A stretch of DNA of 39,532 nucleotides from contig JAUHXY010000004.1 in assembly GCA_030426785.1 (NCBI GenBank), positions 1 to 39,532 of the forward strand. Direction: 5' to 3'. The notes under the pieces are model-generated. The model ran no database searches. It was given only the letters and a program-made list of their open reading frames with translations, and was not told where the DNA came from. This DNA is from a bacterium (lineage in GTDB: Bacteria > Planctomycetota > UBA1135 > GCA-002686595). This document shows, piece by piece, positions 26,038 through 34,444 of this stretch; position 1 is the stretch's first letter, and each line of letters opens with the position of its first letter. The translations under genes were made by a program, and so were the position numbers.

Positions 26038-27050
26038 GCTCGGAAATCAGCGGAGTGCAGAAGGTCGCAGCCTTCCTGTTGAGCCTGGACAAGGACGTCA
26101 GCGCGGACTTGCTACGCCGGTTGGACCCCAAGGTCATCCCGTCGGTAGCCCAAGCCATGACGGACCTGCAGCCGGAGATGTGCACCGTGGAGTCGGTGGA
26201 CGAGATCTACGGCGACCTGGCTCGCACGGTGTACAAGCGTTCGGGCGTGCGCGCTCAGGACGACTTCGAACTGCACGACATTTTGGCGCAGAGCTTCGGC
26301 CAAAAGGAGGCGGAACGCGTCTTGCTCGAGATCCACGAGCGCCGGCGCAAAAACCAGCCGTTGGGATTCTTGGAGACCATGTCGCCCGAAGTGGTGGCCC
26401 GGGTGTTGAACTCCGAATCCACCGCCATCGTTTCCCTGGTTCTCGCCCACGTCTCCCCAGCCGTTTCCGCGGCGGTGCTCAACACCTTCGACGAAGAGCG
26501 CGCGCTCGACGTGGTCAAGCGCATGACCGCCGTCGTCCCCCCCAGCATCGAAACCATGCTTTCCATCGCGGACGATCTCCAGGAGCGCATCCGCTTGGCC
26601 GCCTCCATGCCCGCGCCCCCGGACCCGGGCGACAGCCTGCGCACCATCGCCGATCTGCTGAACTTCTCGGAAGGCGAGACGGAGAAGGTCGTGCTGTCGG
26701 GCCTCGACGAGTTCAACGAGGAAATGGCCGATCAAGTGCGCGAGTTCATGTTCACCTGGACCGACCTGGCGAGCATCGAGAAGCGCGCCATGCAGAAGAT
26801 CCTGGCCTCGGTCGACACCAAGACCTTGGCCATCGCCCTCAAGGGTTCGCCGCGCGACGTCGAGAACAACATCGTGTCCAACCTGTCGAGTCGAGTGAAG
26901 GACATCGTGGCCGACGAGCGTGAGCTCGCGGGTCCCATGCCCCTGTCCGAGGTCAACCAGTCCCGCCAAGAAATCATGGTCGCCGTACGCGCCCTGATGG
27001 AGGCTGGCGAATTCAGCCCCGCCAAGTCGGGCGAGGAGTTGGTGGAGTAG
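26034..27050 (+). CDS. fliG: FliG, rotor/switch protein
   Basis: 338 aa from the ATG at 26034, which overlaps the fliF stop; the 13 residues upstream lie inside fliF. The N-terminal domain binds FliF (VQKVAAFLLSLDKDVSADLL), the middle has the FliM-contact region, and the C-terminal torque domain is well conserved (SIEKRAMQKILASVDTKTLA, IALKGSPRDVENNI, SRVKDIVADERELAGPM). Its charged helix faces the MotA cytoplasmic loop. Followed directly by fliH. Confidence 0.97.
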   Translation: MSSEISGVQKVAAFLLSLDKDVSADLLRRLDPKVIPSVAQAMTDLQPEMCTVESVDEIYGDLARTVYKRSGVRAQDDFELHDILAQSFGQKEAERVLLEIHERRRKNQPLGFLETMSPEVVARVLNSESTAIVSLVLAHVSPAVSAAVLNTFDEERALDVVKRMTAVVPPSIETMLSIADDLQERIRLAASMPAPPDPGDSLRTIADLLNFSEGETEKVVLSGLDEFNEEMADQVREFMFTWTDLASIEKRAMQKILASVDTKTLAIALKGSPRDVENNIVSNLSSRVKDIVADERELAGPMPLSEVNQSRQEIMVAVRALMEAGEFSPAKSGEELVE

Positions 27051-27608
27051 ATGGCGGACTCGGTCCATCGGATCGCCGTCCCGGCCCTGCCGAGCGATGC
27101 GCAGGTTCAGCCGTTGACGCTGGCCCAACTCGACCGCCGCTTGCGCGCGGACGAGCGGGAGAGTGCGTATGCCCAGGGGTTCGAAGAAGGCGTGCGCCAA
27201 GCCCAGGAGCAAGCCGCCGGCGCTCTGCAGGCCGCTGTCGAACGACTCGACGCTTCGCGCGAAGCCGCGCTGGATCAATTGACCTCCGCGGCGATCGAGT
27301 TGTCGGTCGAAATCGCGCGCCAATTGGTGCAGGTGGAGCTCCAGGCGGGCCATTACGACCTCGAGCGCATCGTGCGCATGTCCTTAGCTCACTCCGGGCT
27401 GGGCCGCGGCGCCGCCATCGTGCAGGTCAGCCCCGAAGACCACGAACGTTTGGCCCACGTCACCTTCCGGCGGGGCACCGAAATCGTACCCAACACGGCT
27501 CTGGAGTCCGGCGACGTACACGTGGAGTCGCCCAACGGACTCTTGGTGCGTGAGATCGAAACCAGCCTGGACAGCATTCGCGAGCAACTCTTGGAGGACA
27601 TCGCGTGA
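27051..27608 (+). CDS. fliH: FliH, export ATPase stator/regulator
   Basis: 185 aa. An N-terminal extended region, a coiled coil (about 38-75, SAYAQGFEEGVRQAQEQAAG) with AxxxG-type spacing near GFEEGVRQAQ, and a C-terminal domain similar to the V/F-ATPase E/delta stalk (ELSVEIARQLVQVELQAGHY onward). FliH dimers inhibit and anchor FliI at FlhA and FliN. The ATG begins directly after the fliG stop, and the stop overlaps the GTG of fliI. Confidence 0.93.
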   Translation: MADSVHRIAVPALPSDAQVQPLTLAQLDRRLRADERESAYAQGFEEGVRQAQEQAAGALQAAVERLDASREAALDQLTSAAIELSVEIARQLVQVELQAGHYDLERIVRMSLAHSGLGRGAAIVQVSPEDHERLAHVTFRRGTEIVPNTALESGDVHVESPNGLLVREIETSLDSIREQLLEDIA

Positions 27609-28945
27609 AAAGGCTGCTCGATCTCGCACGGTGCCAACGCCTGATCCAAGAAGGCGTGCGACCCCACTTTCGCGGAAGCGTCAGTCGGGTCACCGGCATT
27701 TTGGTCGAAGCGCGCGGCATCCCCGTGACGCTCGGCAGCCTGTGCCGCATCGAGATCAGCCCCGATCAAAGCGTGGAGGCCGAAGTGGTCGGATTCCGCG
27801 GCGGAACGACCCTGTTGATGCCCCACGGCGAATTGACCGGCATCGGCCCGGAGCAAAGCGTGTACGCCCTCGATCGACCCTTCCAGGTGCCGGTCGGGCC
27901 CTCGCTGCTCGGCCGCATGGTGGATGGCTTCGGGCGGGCCAACGACGGCAAGCCCGAGCTGTTCGAAAAGGAGTGGCGCGGGGTTCACCAAAGCGCTCCG
28001 CTGCCGAACGAACGCGTGCCGATCCACGAGCCCTTGCCCACCGGCGTGCGCGCCATCGATGGCTTGATTCCCCTGGGCCGCGGGCAACGCATGGGCGTTT
28101 TCGCCGGCTCCGGCGTGGGCAAGTCCACCCTTTTGGGCCAGGTCACGCGCGGTACCGAAGCCGACGTGATCGTGTGTTGCCTTGTCGGGGAACGGGGCCG
28201 GGAAGTGCAAGACTTCGTGCAAGACGTGCTCGGTCCCGAGGGCTTGGCACGCACCGTCCTGGTGGTCGCCACCTCGGACCGCCCGCCGATCGAACGTCTG
28301 ACGGCACCTTTCACCGCCGTGACCCTGGCGGAGTACTTCCGGGACCAAGGCAAAAACGTTTTGCTGCTCATGGACTCGGTGACCCGTTACGCCGCCGCCG
28401 CTCGCGAGGTCGGGCTCGCCGTGGGGGAACCGCCCACCGTGCGCGGACTGCCGCCTTCTTTCTTCGCCAGCGTGCCCCAATTGATCGAACGCATGGGGCG
28501 CACCTCGAAGGGCAGCATCACCGGGTTGATCAGCGTGCTCGTGGACGGCGACGACCCCAACGAGCCCGTCGCCGACACCATGCGGGGCCTGCTCGATGGC
28601 CACATCCATCTGAACCGCGACCTGGCGCAGGCGGGGCACTTCCCGGCCATCGACGTGCCGGCCAGCTTGTCCCGCTTGGCGCCGAATCTGAGCGGGCCCG
28701 AGCAACTCGCGCACGCGCAAGCGATCCGAGCCGACCTGGTGACCTACCGCGAAGGCAAGGATCTGATCGAGATCGGCGCCTACCAGCCCGGCTCCAACCC
28801 CAAGTTGGATCGCGCCATCCTGCGCCGCCCGGTCATCGAAGCGTTCCTGCAACAGGTGCCGCAAGAGATCACGCCGCTCGCGGAAACCCGCGCGATGATG
28901 CAGCTCGTAGCCCAGGCCGGTGAAAGCACCGAAGGAGCCGCCTGA
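27605..28945 (+). CDS. fliI: FliI, flagellar export ATPase
   Basis: 446 aa from a GTG that overlaps the fliH stop. Walker A GSGVGKST is at 168-175, Walker B near 250-256 (NVLLLMDSVTR), the signature PPTVRGLPPSFFASVPQLIE and the hexamer-interface region LPTGVRAIDGLIPLGRGQR. F1-beta-like ATPase that unloads chaperone-substrate complexes at the export gate. Canonical length. Confidence 0.98.
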   Translation: MKRLLDLARCQRLIQEGVRPHFRGSVSRVTGILVEARGIPVTLGSLCRIEISPDQSVEAEVVGFRGGTTLLMPHGELTGIGPEQSVYALDRPFQVPVGPSLLGRMVDGFGRANDGKPELFEKEWRGVHQSAPLPNERVPIHEPLPTGVRAIDGLIPLGRGQRMGVFAGSGVGKSTLLGQVTRGTEADVIVCCLVGERGREVQDFVQDVLGPEGLARTVLVVATSDRPPIERLTAPFTAVTLAEYFRDQGKNVLLLMDSVTRYAAAAREVGLAVGEPPTVRGLPPSFFASVPQLIERMGRTSKGSITGLISVLVDGDDPNEPVADTMRGLLDGHIHLNRDLAQAGHFPAIDVPASLSRLAPNLSGPEQLAHAQAIRADLVTYREGKDLIEIGAYQPGSNPKLDRAILRRPVIEAFLQQVPQEITPLAETRAMMQLVAQAGESTEGAA

Positions 28946-29433
28946 TGCGCCGTTCCGAACGCATTCGCCGCATCCTGCGCATCCGGGAGCAGCAAGAAGA
29001 GGTCGCCCGCGCCGCTTGGATGAGCGCCCAGCGCGCTGCCCAAGCCCGCGCAGCGGAAGCCCAGGCAGGCCATGCCCGTTGGCAGGCCGGCCAAGACTTG
29101 CTCCGCCAAGCCCTCGCCCATCCCGATCCGCAGCAACTCCTGTGGACCCAGTCCGCCGTGGACGCGCAGAGCGACCAAGCCCTCACCCTGGGCTCCATCG
29201 CGCGTCGCGCCGACCACGCGGCCGAGCAAAAGCGCGCCCCTTGGGTCCAGGCCCGACAAACCGTGCGCGCCATGGAACGCCTCTACGAGCGCGCCGACCG
29301 CGTCGAACAGATCGCGCGCCGCGAGCGCGAAGCCCGAGAACAAAGCGAAGCCATCGAGGCCCACATGGCCCTCGTTAACCCCCTCGACGGCGATGCGACC
29401 CAAACACCTCTAACCACCGACAGCCATGAATAA
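28945..29433 (+). CDS. fliJ: FliJ, export-apparatus stalk protein
   Basis: 162 aa, almost wholly an antiparallel coiled coil rich in Arg, Ala, Gln and Glu (RRSERIRRILRIREQQEEVA; ERLYERADRVEQIARREREA). FliJ is the gamma-like stalk in the FliI hexamer. The assignment relies on position right after fliI, size and coiled-coil pattern. The start is TGATG-coupled to fliI. It overlaps the next gene by 8 nt. Confidence 0.85.
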   Translation: MRRSERIRRILRIREQQEEVARAAWMSAQRAAQARAAEAQAGHARWQAGQDLLRQALAHPDPQQLLWTQSAVDAQSDQALTLGSIARRADHAAEQKRAPWVQARQTVRAMERLYERADRVEQIARREREAREQSEAIEAHMALVNPLDGDATQTPLTTDSHE

Positions 29434-30160
29434 ACTGCTCCTACTCTTTGCGGGTGTCTCCACCGCCGGCCTGGTGCTGGTAGGCACCTTCGTGACGGCC
29501 GCCGCCATGCGCGGGGCGGACCTCTCGACCTTGCCCGTGGTAGGCACGCTGTTCCCCGAGCCGACCGAGGCTTCGATCGATACGGACGTGGAAGAACCCA
29601 TGGCGGCGATCGAAGACGAGGTCCGCGACGATCGTCGCACGCCGGTTCAGGTGATCGAGTCGGCCGCTTCGCCCCTGCAGGCGTTCCTGCTGCCGACGCC
29701 GTGGAACGCCAGCGATCTAGAGCAGCTCGAACAGGCCCTGCAAAACCGCATGGCGGAGCTGGATCTGCGCGAAAACCAGCTCGAGGAGCGCGAAAGGCAG
29801 TTGGCGGAAAGCCAGCGGCACCTCGCCGACCTGCAAGCCGAGTTGGAAAACGTGCGCACGGGCCTCATCGAGGAGCGCGACGAAACCGACGCGGTCCGGG
29901 AACAAACCGAACGCGAGAAGGAGGCGGAAGCCGCTCGCCGGGTGGCCGACCTGCGCCGCATGTCGAACATCTTCTCCGAAGGAGATGCCGAAGAATCCTC
30001 TCGCATGCTGCTCGACACGTACACCCCAGAGCAGGTGGGCATCGTGCTGTCCGGTTTGACCGCCGAGAGGGTGCGCGAACTGCTGCAAGGCATCCAAACC
30101 GTCGACAGCAGCGCGTTGGTCGAAGTGGAAGCCAGCTACCGCAAACACAGCGCGCAATAG
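29426..30160 (+). CDS. MotE-like protein (MgtE-N-type domain)
   Basis: 244 aa. One N-terminal membrane helix (about 3-27), a linker, a long coiled coil (about 95-175: ELDLRENQLEERERQLAESQ and following), and a C-terminal compact domain (DLRRMSNIFSEGDAEESSRM; VGIVLSGLTAERVRELLQGI) similar to the MgtE N-terminal domain. This is the architecture of MotE-type proteins often found between fliJ and fliK; MotE in rhizobia is a chaperone of a periplasmic motility protein. No fliK follows here. Last gene before the terminator at 30186. Confidence 0.7.
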   Translation: MNKLLLLFAGVSTAGLVLVGTFVTAAAMRGADLSTLPVVGTLFPEPTEASIDTDVEEPMAAIEDEVRDDRRTPVQVIESAASPLQAFLLPTPWNASDLEQLEQALQNRMAELDLRENQLEERERQLAESQRHLADLQAELENVRTGLIEERDETDAVREQTEREKEAEAARRVADLRRMSNIFSEGDAEESSRMLLDTYTPEQVGIVLSGLTAERVRELLQGIQTVDSSALVEVEASYRKHSAQ

Positions 30161-30185
30161 GCATTCCTACGGCAAGGCCCGCGAG

Positions 30186-30245
30186 CCTCGCCGCCCGCGT
30201 CTCACCCTTGGGATGCGCTGGGCGGCGAGGTTTGCGGCTTTTTAG
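30186..30245 (+). terminator. Strong intrinsic terminator ending the basal-body operon
   Basis: CCTCGCCGCCC (30186-30196) pairs perfectly with GGGCGGCGAGG (30220-30230). The 23-nt loop region can fold further (GCG/CGC, CCC/GGG). It is followed by TTTGCGGCTTTTT. The position is 25 nt after the MotE-like gene. Confidence 0.85.
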
Positions 30246-30298
30246 CCAACTTCGCTTCCCACGGGGCCTTAGCACCCATTCGTCCCGCACCAAGGGCA

Positions 30299-30326
30299 TC
30301 AAGCCATTCGGGCCGCTGGACGATAC
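30299..30326 (+). promoter_or_regulatory. Candidate sigma-28-like promoter of the motA operon
   Basis: TCAA (30299-30302), 16 bp, GACGATAC (30319-30326), matching GCCGATAA at 6 of 8 positions. The -35 is the same TCAA as in the fliD promoter, but the spacing is one longer. It lies between the terminator and motA, leaving a leader of about 80 nt. Moderate evidence only. Confidence 0.4.
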
Positions 30327-30416
30327 AGGAGGCGGCTCTCTTTCTAGCCGCGGGCCGCGGCGTGGAGGGCTTCGAAACCCCCACCAGCCCCTCCCACCCC
30401 GACCTCCCCTCCATTC

Positions 30417-31184
30417 ATGGACCTGAACACCCTCATCGGCGGCTTCCTGACGAGCATGATCGTGCTCGTCGCGATGGCCAGCGGACCCGGTGGAGTGGGC
30501 ATCTTCATCGACGTCCCCTCCCTCGCCATCGTGTTCGGGGGGACCATCGGGGTGACGATGCTGGCGTTCCCCGGCAACGACCTGAAACCCTTCGTCAAGA
30601 TCATGTTGGTCACGGCGATGCGCAAGAAGGTGACCCCGACCGAAGAGATCGATCGCATCGTCGACTACGCCAACCTAGCGCGCAAGGAAGGTCTCTTGGC
30701 GCTCGAAGCCAAGCTCGAATCGGTGGACGACACCTTCTTCTCGAAGGGCATCCAGCTCGTGATCGACGGCTTCGGTGACGACACGGTGCGCGACATCATG
30801 GAGCTCGAAGCCGAGTGGGAGAAACAGCGCCACGAAACCGGCCGCAAGATCATGGACCAAATGGGCGCGTTCGCGCCGGCCTTCGGCATGATCGGAACCC
30901 TCGTCGGTCTCGTGCAAATGCTCCAAGACCTCTCCGATCCGAGCTCGATCGGCATCGGGATGGCGACTGCGCTCTTGACGACCCTCTACGGTGCGATGGG
31001 AGCCAACATGCTCTTCATCCCCGTGGCCGGCAAGCTCGAGATGGTCGCCAAACAAGGCAGCCTCCTGCGCAGCCTGATGATCGAAGGCATCGTCGCGATC
31101 CAGTCCGGCGAAAAGCCGCAGCTCATCAAAGAGAAGCTCAAGGGCTTCTTAGCGCCCAGCGTCCGCGAACAGATCGAAGCCTAG
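30417..31184 (+). CDS. motA: MotA, stator proton-channel subunit
   Basis: 255 aa with four membrane helices in the MotA order. The first two are at about 5-50 (LIGGFLTSMIVLVAMASGPG; VPSLAIVFGGTIGVTMLAFP). A large cytosolic loop has charged residues that contact FliG (ELEAEWEKQRHETGRKIMDQ). The last two helices are AFGMIGTLVGLVQMLQDL and GIGMATALLTTLYGAMGANM, with the signature proline region after them. No Shine-Dalgarno. First gene of a six-gene run of stator and C-ring genes. Confidence 0.96.
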   Translation: MDLNTLIGGFLTSMIVLVAMASGPGGVGIFIDVPSLAIVFGGTIGVTMLAFPGNDLKPFVKIMLVTAMRKKVTPTEEIDRIVDYANLARKEGLLALEAKLESVDDTFFSKGIQLVIDGFGDDTVRDIMELEAEWEKQRHETGRKIMDQMGAFAPAFGMIGTLVGLVQMLQDLSDPSSIGIGMATALLTTLYGAMGANMLFIPVAGKLEMVAKQGSLLRSLMIEGIVAIQSGEKPQLIKEKLKGFLAPSVREQIEA

Positions 31185-31208
31185 CCAAGCTCTACCAAGC
31201 CAACCGCC

Positions 31209-31985
31209 GTGTCCCAGGTCAAAATCAAAACGAACATCATCGACGGAGGAGTAGATGGCGCCCCCGGGTGGGTCGCCACGTTCGTCGATATGATTTCGCT
31301 GCTGGTGACCTTCTTCATCCTGTTGTTCACCTTCGCGAGCATCCAGGAATACGACACGTTCGCGTACCCGAAGAACATCATCGGAACCTCCGGAACGTTG
31401 GACCGAGCGGGCGGTCAACACATGGACGCGCCGGCCAACGACATCATGTCGGCGATGGACCTCAAGCGCGGTGGAACGAACCCGCACTCGCGTCCGGCCG
31501 ACAAACTGCCCGACAACCTGGAGGAGATGGGCCAGCGTCTGACCAACGAGCACATCGAGTTCGACGTGCACAACGTGCAGGACGGCGTCCGCCTACGCTT
31601 TGATGATCGTGCAGGCTTTGCGCCCGGATCCGATCGCGTCAACCCGGTCTTGCGCAAGGCGCTCACCGAACTCGGTCACGTGCTCGAGAACTACCAACAT
31701 CTGATCGTGGTAGAAGGCTTCACCGACGATCAGTTCCTCGCCACGCCGCAGTTCCCGACGGAAGAAGCCCTCTCGATCGCGCGCGCTCACGCCGCCGCCA
31801 AAGTCCTGCTGCGCGACACGCAAATCTCGCCGAAGACCATCCAATTGGCCGGTCTCGGCTACCGCCCCTTGCCGGGCCGAGACGGGAAGAGCGCCTTAGA
31901 CCGCGCCGCGAACCGGCGCGTGGAAGTGCGCATCCTGTCCATGAGCGAGCACCGCGCCAAGCAGATCGAGGGAGGTGGGCAATGA
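31209..31985 (+). CDS. motB: MotB, stator peptidoglycan-anchored subunit (copy 1)
   Basis: 258 aa from a GTG at 31209. N-terminal membrane helix with the proton-binding Asp (GWVATFVDMISLLVTFFILL), a plug/linker, and a complete OmpA-like peptidoglycan-binding domain (IVVEGFTDDQF, SIARAHAAAKVLL, LGYRPLPGRDGKSALDRAAN, RRVEVRI). Together with MotA it forms the ion channel that drives rotation. It starts 24 nt after motA and overlaps the second motB-type gene by 4 nt (ATGA). Confidence 0.95.
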   Translation: MSQVKIKTNIIDGGVDGAPGWVATFVDMISLLVTFFILLFTFASIQEYDTFAYPKNIIGTSGTLDRAGGQHMDAPANDIMSAMDLKRGGTNPHSRPADKLPDNLEEMGQRLTNEHIEFDVHNVQDGVRLRFDDRAGFAPGSDRVNPVLRKALTELGHVLENYQHLIVVEGFTDDQFLATPQFPTEEALSIARAHAAAKVLLRDTQISPKTIQLAGLGYRPLPGRDGKSALDRAANRRVEVRILSMSEHRAKQIEGGGQ

Positions 31986-32692
31986 AACCGGCCCCCGAAC
32001 CCGTGATCGTCAAAGTGGTGGACGTCGTCGTCAAGAAGAAGGGCGCGCCCAGCTACATGGTGTCCTTTGGGGACATGATGACGCTGATCCTGTGCTTCTT
32101 CATCCTGCTGGTCTCGATGGCCAAGGAACGCAACTTCGGCATGCTCGCCAAGGGCATTGGGTCCTTCGTCGTGCAGCTCAAGTCCCACGGTTTGACGGGC
32201 GTGCTTTCGGGCGCGGAGAAGCAGGAAATCTTCGATCAGGTGCGCCGGCGCTTCAACCTGCCGCCCGAGCCGGACCCCAACCGCCGTACCGAACACGACA
32301 AAGCCAGCAGCCGCGAGTTGCTGCGAGCTAGCGCGGTGGAACTCTTGGACCCGCACCGCGAAACCGGTACGCCCCGCGTGGCCGCCTTCGAAGCGGGACT
32401 CGCCACCCTGACCGAGTCCACTCGCAACTACCTGGACCAGTTGGCTCCCACCCTGCTGCCGCGGCGCGGTCAGCTCTTGGTGTTGGAAGGCCACGCCACC
32501 GACGCCCCGCCCGGCGTCCCCGACCACGTGCTCGCGCTGCAGCGCGCCCAAGCGGTGCGCGACTACCTGCTGACCGAGCACGAATTCCCGTCCACCCGCG
32601 TCGAAGCGCGCGTGTGGCTCGACGAACTGCTCCGCGACGGCGCGAACACCCGCACGGTGGACGCGCGCCTCATCACCCCCAACAAGAAGTAA
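31982..32692 (+). CDS. Second MotB-type protein with shortened OmpA-like domain
   Basis: 236 aa. The membrane helix with the proton-binding Asp is intact (SYMVSFGDMMTLILCFFILL). The C-terminal domain keeps the first part of the OmpA fold (LLVLEGHATDAPPG, LALQRAQAVRDYLLTEHEF) but lacks the GxGxxxP and NRRVEI segments and ends in TRTVDARLITPNKK. It may anchor weakly or differently to peptidoglycan, or form mixed MotA5-BB' stators. It overlaps motB by 4 nt, so the two are made together. Confidence 0.85.
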   Translation: MKPAPEPVIVKVVDVVVKKKGAPSYMVSFGDMMTLILCFFILLVSMAKERNFGMLAKGIGSFVVQLKSHGLTGVLSGAEKQEIFDQVRRRFNLPPEPDPNRRTEHDKASSRELLRASAVELLDPHRETGTPRVAAFEAGLATLTESTRNYLDQLAPTLLPRRGQLLVLEGHATDAPPGVPDHVLALQRAQAVRDYLLTEHEFPSTRVEARVWLDELLRDGANTRTVDARLITPNKK

Positions 32693-32710
32693 CGCCAGCC
32701 CACAAGCACC

Positions 32711-33496
32711 ATGGCCGACGAAAACAAGCAAGAGGCGCAAGCCAACTCCGAACAAGACGCGGAGAGCAAGCCCAAGAAGAACAAGGGCCCGATCAAACTG
32801 ATCGGCGCTCTGGTGGGCGTCGTGGGTCTCGGCGCGGCGCTCGCCGTGATGGCGATCCCCAGCGGCCCCAAAGAAGTGCCCAAGTTCACGGGTCCGTACT
32901 TCCACCAACTGTTCGCCAAGCAAAAGACCTCCAACACGGTCGACAACGACTACAAGCGCTACATCAAAGCCAATCCGCAGGTAGAGTTTTTCGCCTACGA
33001 CGCGAACTACATGCTGAACCGGGACTTGGACCCGTTGTACCAAGCGTGGCTGGATGACACTTTTGGCAACCTCATGGCCGGCAAGAGCCTTGAGGAGATC
33101 TTCGACAGCAGCGCCCGAGAGCGCTTCGCCCAAGAGATCCGCCACGCCGTCGAGCCCGTGCTGTTCCCGGTGCACATCGGCGAAACCGGTTCGCCCTTGG
33201 ACGCCGACCCCGCCAGCGGCTTGCGTCCGGGGGACTCCTACCGCCAAAACACGTTCTCCGGTGCCTTCTGGGAACACACCCTGAAAGTGGACGGGGCGGC
33301 GAAAACCCTGTCCATCGACGGCGGACCGGAAGTGACCTTCCAGGGCAACGAACTCGACCTGAAAGTCACCGCCCCCTCCGGGGAATACATCTACGTGGAC
33401 GTCACCAGCGTCGACCCCAAGTTCGCGGGCGACGTGCCACTCGGCGTGCACGGCCGTATCCGTCAGGTCTTTATCAAGGACTACCTCGCGCAGTGA
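32711..33496 (+). CDS. FliL-like stator-associated membrane protein
   Basis: 261 aa. A charged cytosolic N-terminus (EQDAESKPKKNKGP) leads into one membrane helix (about 28-49). The periplasmic domain ends in a FliL-like terminus (YVDVTSVDPKF and GRIRQVFIKDYLAQ), with a basal-body-like helix (SLEEIFDSSARERFAQEIRH) in the middle. It is about 90 residues longer than ordinary FliL. Position between motB and fliM is the standard fliL slot. FliL rings surround and support the stator. The family is likely but the sequence is divergent. Confidence 0.6.
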   Translation: MADENKQEAQANSEQDAESKPKKNKGPIKLIGALVGVVGLGAALAVMAIPSGPKEVPKFTGPYFHQLFAKQKTSNTVDNDYKRYIKANPQVEFFAYDANYMLNRDLDPLYQAWLDDTFGNLMAGKSLEEIFDSSARERFAQEIRHAVEPVLFPVHIGETGSPLDADPASGLRPGDSYRQNTFSGAFWEHTLKVDGAAKTLSIDGGPEVTFQGNELDLKVTAPSGEYIYVDVTSVDPKFAGDVPLGVHGRIRQVFIKDYLAQ

Positions 33497-34416
33497 GCGA
33501 CTTGAGCGCAGAAGAGACCCAAGCCCTCCGCGAGGTGGCTGGGGATAAGGGGGACCGGGCCCAAGGCCTGGTGAGCGAGCGTAACTTCTCGCAGCCCCGG
33601 CGTCTTTCTGCGGATCGTCTGCAACACTTGGCCCAGACCGTCGGGGCGACCATGCAGGGCATCGGAAACCAGATGTCGGTGCCCCTCCGCTCGTTCCACA
33701 AACTGCAGGTCGTTTCGGTGTCCGAGGTCAACGCGAGCACGTTGTTCCAAGACGTGCAGGCGCCCTTCCTGATCCAAAACCTTCTGGTGGACGGATCCCT
33801 GGGCTGGTTGGTTTGGGACGAACGCGCCGCCACGGCCGCCATCGAACAAATCCTGTCGGGAGAACTGAACGAAGGCCAAGAGGTCGAGGCCCGTGAGCTC
33901 AGCTCCTCCGAAGCGCGCGTGCTCGACAGCCTACTAGGCTTGATCGTGCGTCCGGTGGCCGCCTCTTTGAACCTGGGCGCGGAAACCAAAGGTCTCGCGC
34001 AAGACGAAGAAGGCCTGAAAACCATGCGGGACGCCGGCCCGGAAGCCGATACCCGCCGCTTGATGCTTCACCTCGTCTTCGATGGGCCGGGCGGGCCGAG
34101 CGATATGCGCCTCTACCTGCCCAACGTCGAAGAAGTCGGCGGGGGACAGGGAGACCGAAAGGTCGATCGCGTTCCCGGCCACCTCGACCTCGTCAACCTC
34201 GAAATGTGTGTGCACCTGGGCAGCGCCAAGATCGCCTTGCGCGAATTGCTCGCCCTGGAAGTGGGGGACGTGATTCCCTTGCACACCGAAGTGGATGGCG
34301 AGGTCCACCTGTACGTCGAAGGCCACTCGATCGCCCAGGGCACCTGGGGCCAGGTCGGCGGATCCCTCGCGATGAAAGTCCACAAGATCGACACCGATCC
34401 TCTCTCCGCAGAATAG
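33493..34416 (+). CDS. fliM: FliM, C-ring switch protein
   Basis: 307 aa from a GTG overlapping the previous stop. The middle CheC-like domain is recognisable (NFSQPRRLSADRLQHLAQTV; MQGIGNQMSVPLRSFHKLQV), and the C-terminal SpoA domain is clear (LVNLEMCVHLGSAKIALREL, LALEVGDVIPLHTEVDGEVH, LYVEGHSIAQGTWGQVGGSL). The N-terminal CheY-binding motif LSQxEIDxLL is degenerate here (LSAEETQALREV). The family is clear from the order of domains and from fliN next door. Confidence 0.92.
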   Translation: MSDLSAEETQALREVAGDKGDRAQGLVSERNFSQPRRLSADRLQHLAQTVGATMQGIGNQMSVPLRSFHKLQVVSVSEVNASTLFQDVQAPFLIQNLLVDGSLGWLVWDERAATAAIEQILSGELNEGQEVEARELSSSEARVLDSLLGLIVRPVAASLNLGAETKGLAQDEEGLKTMRDAGPEADTRRLMLHLVFDGPGGPSDMRLYLPNVEEVGGGQGDRKVDRVPGHLDLVNLEMCVHLGSAKIALRELLALEVGDVIPLHTEVDGEVHLYVEGHSIAQGTWGQVGGSLAMKVHKIDTDPLSAE

Positions 34417-34444
34417 CTCTCCTCCTCCAGGCGACCCCTTCACC

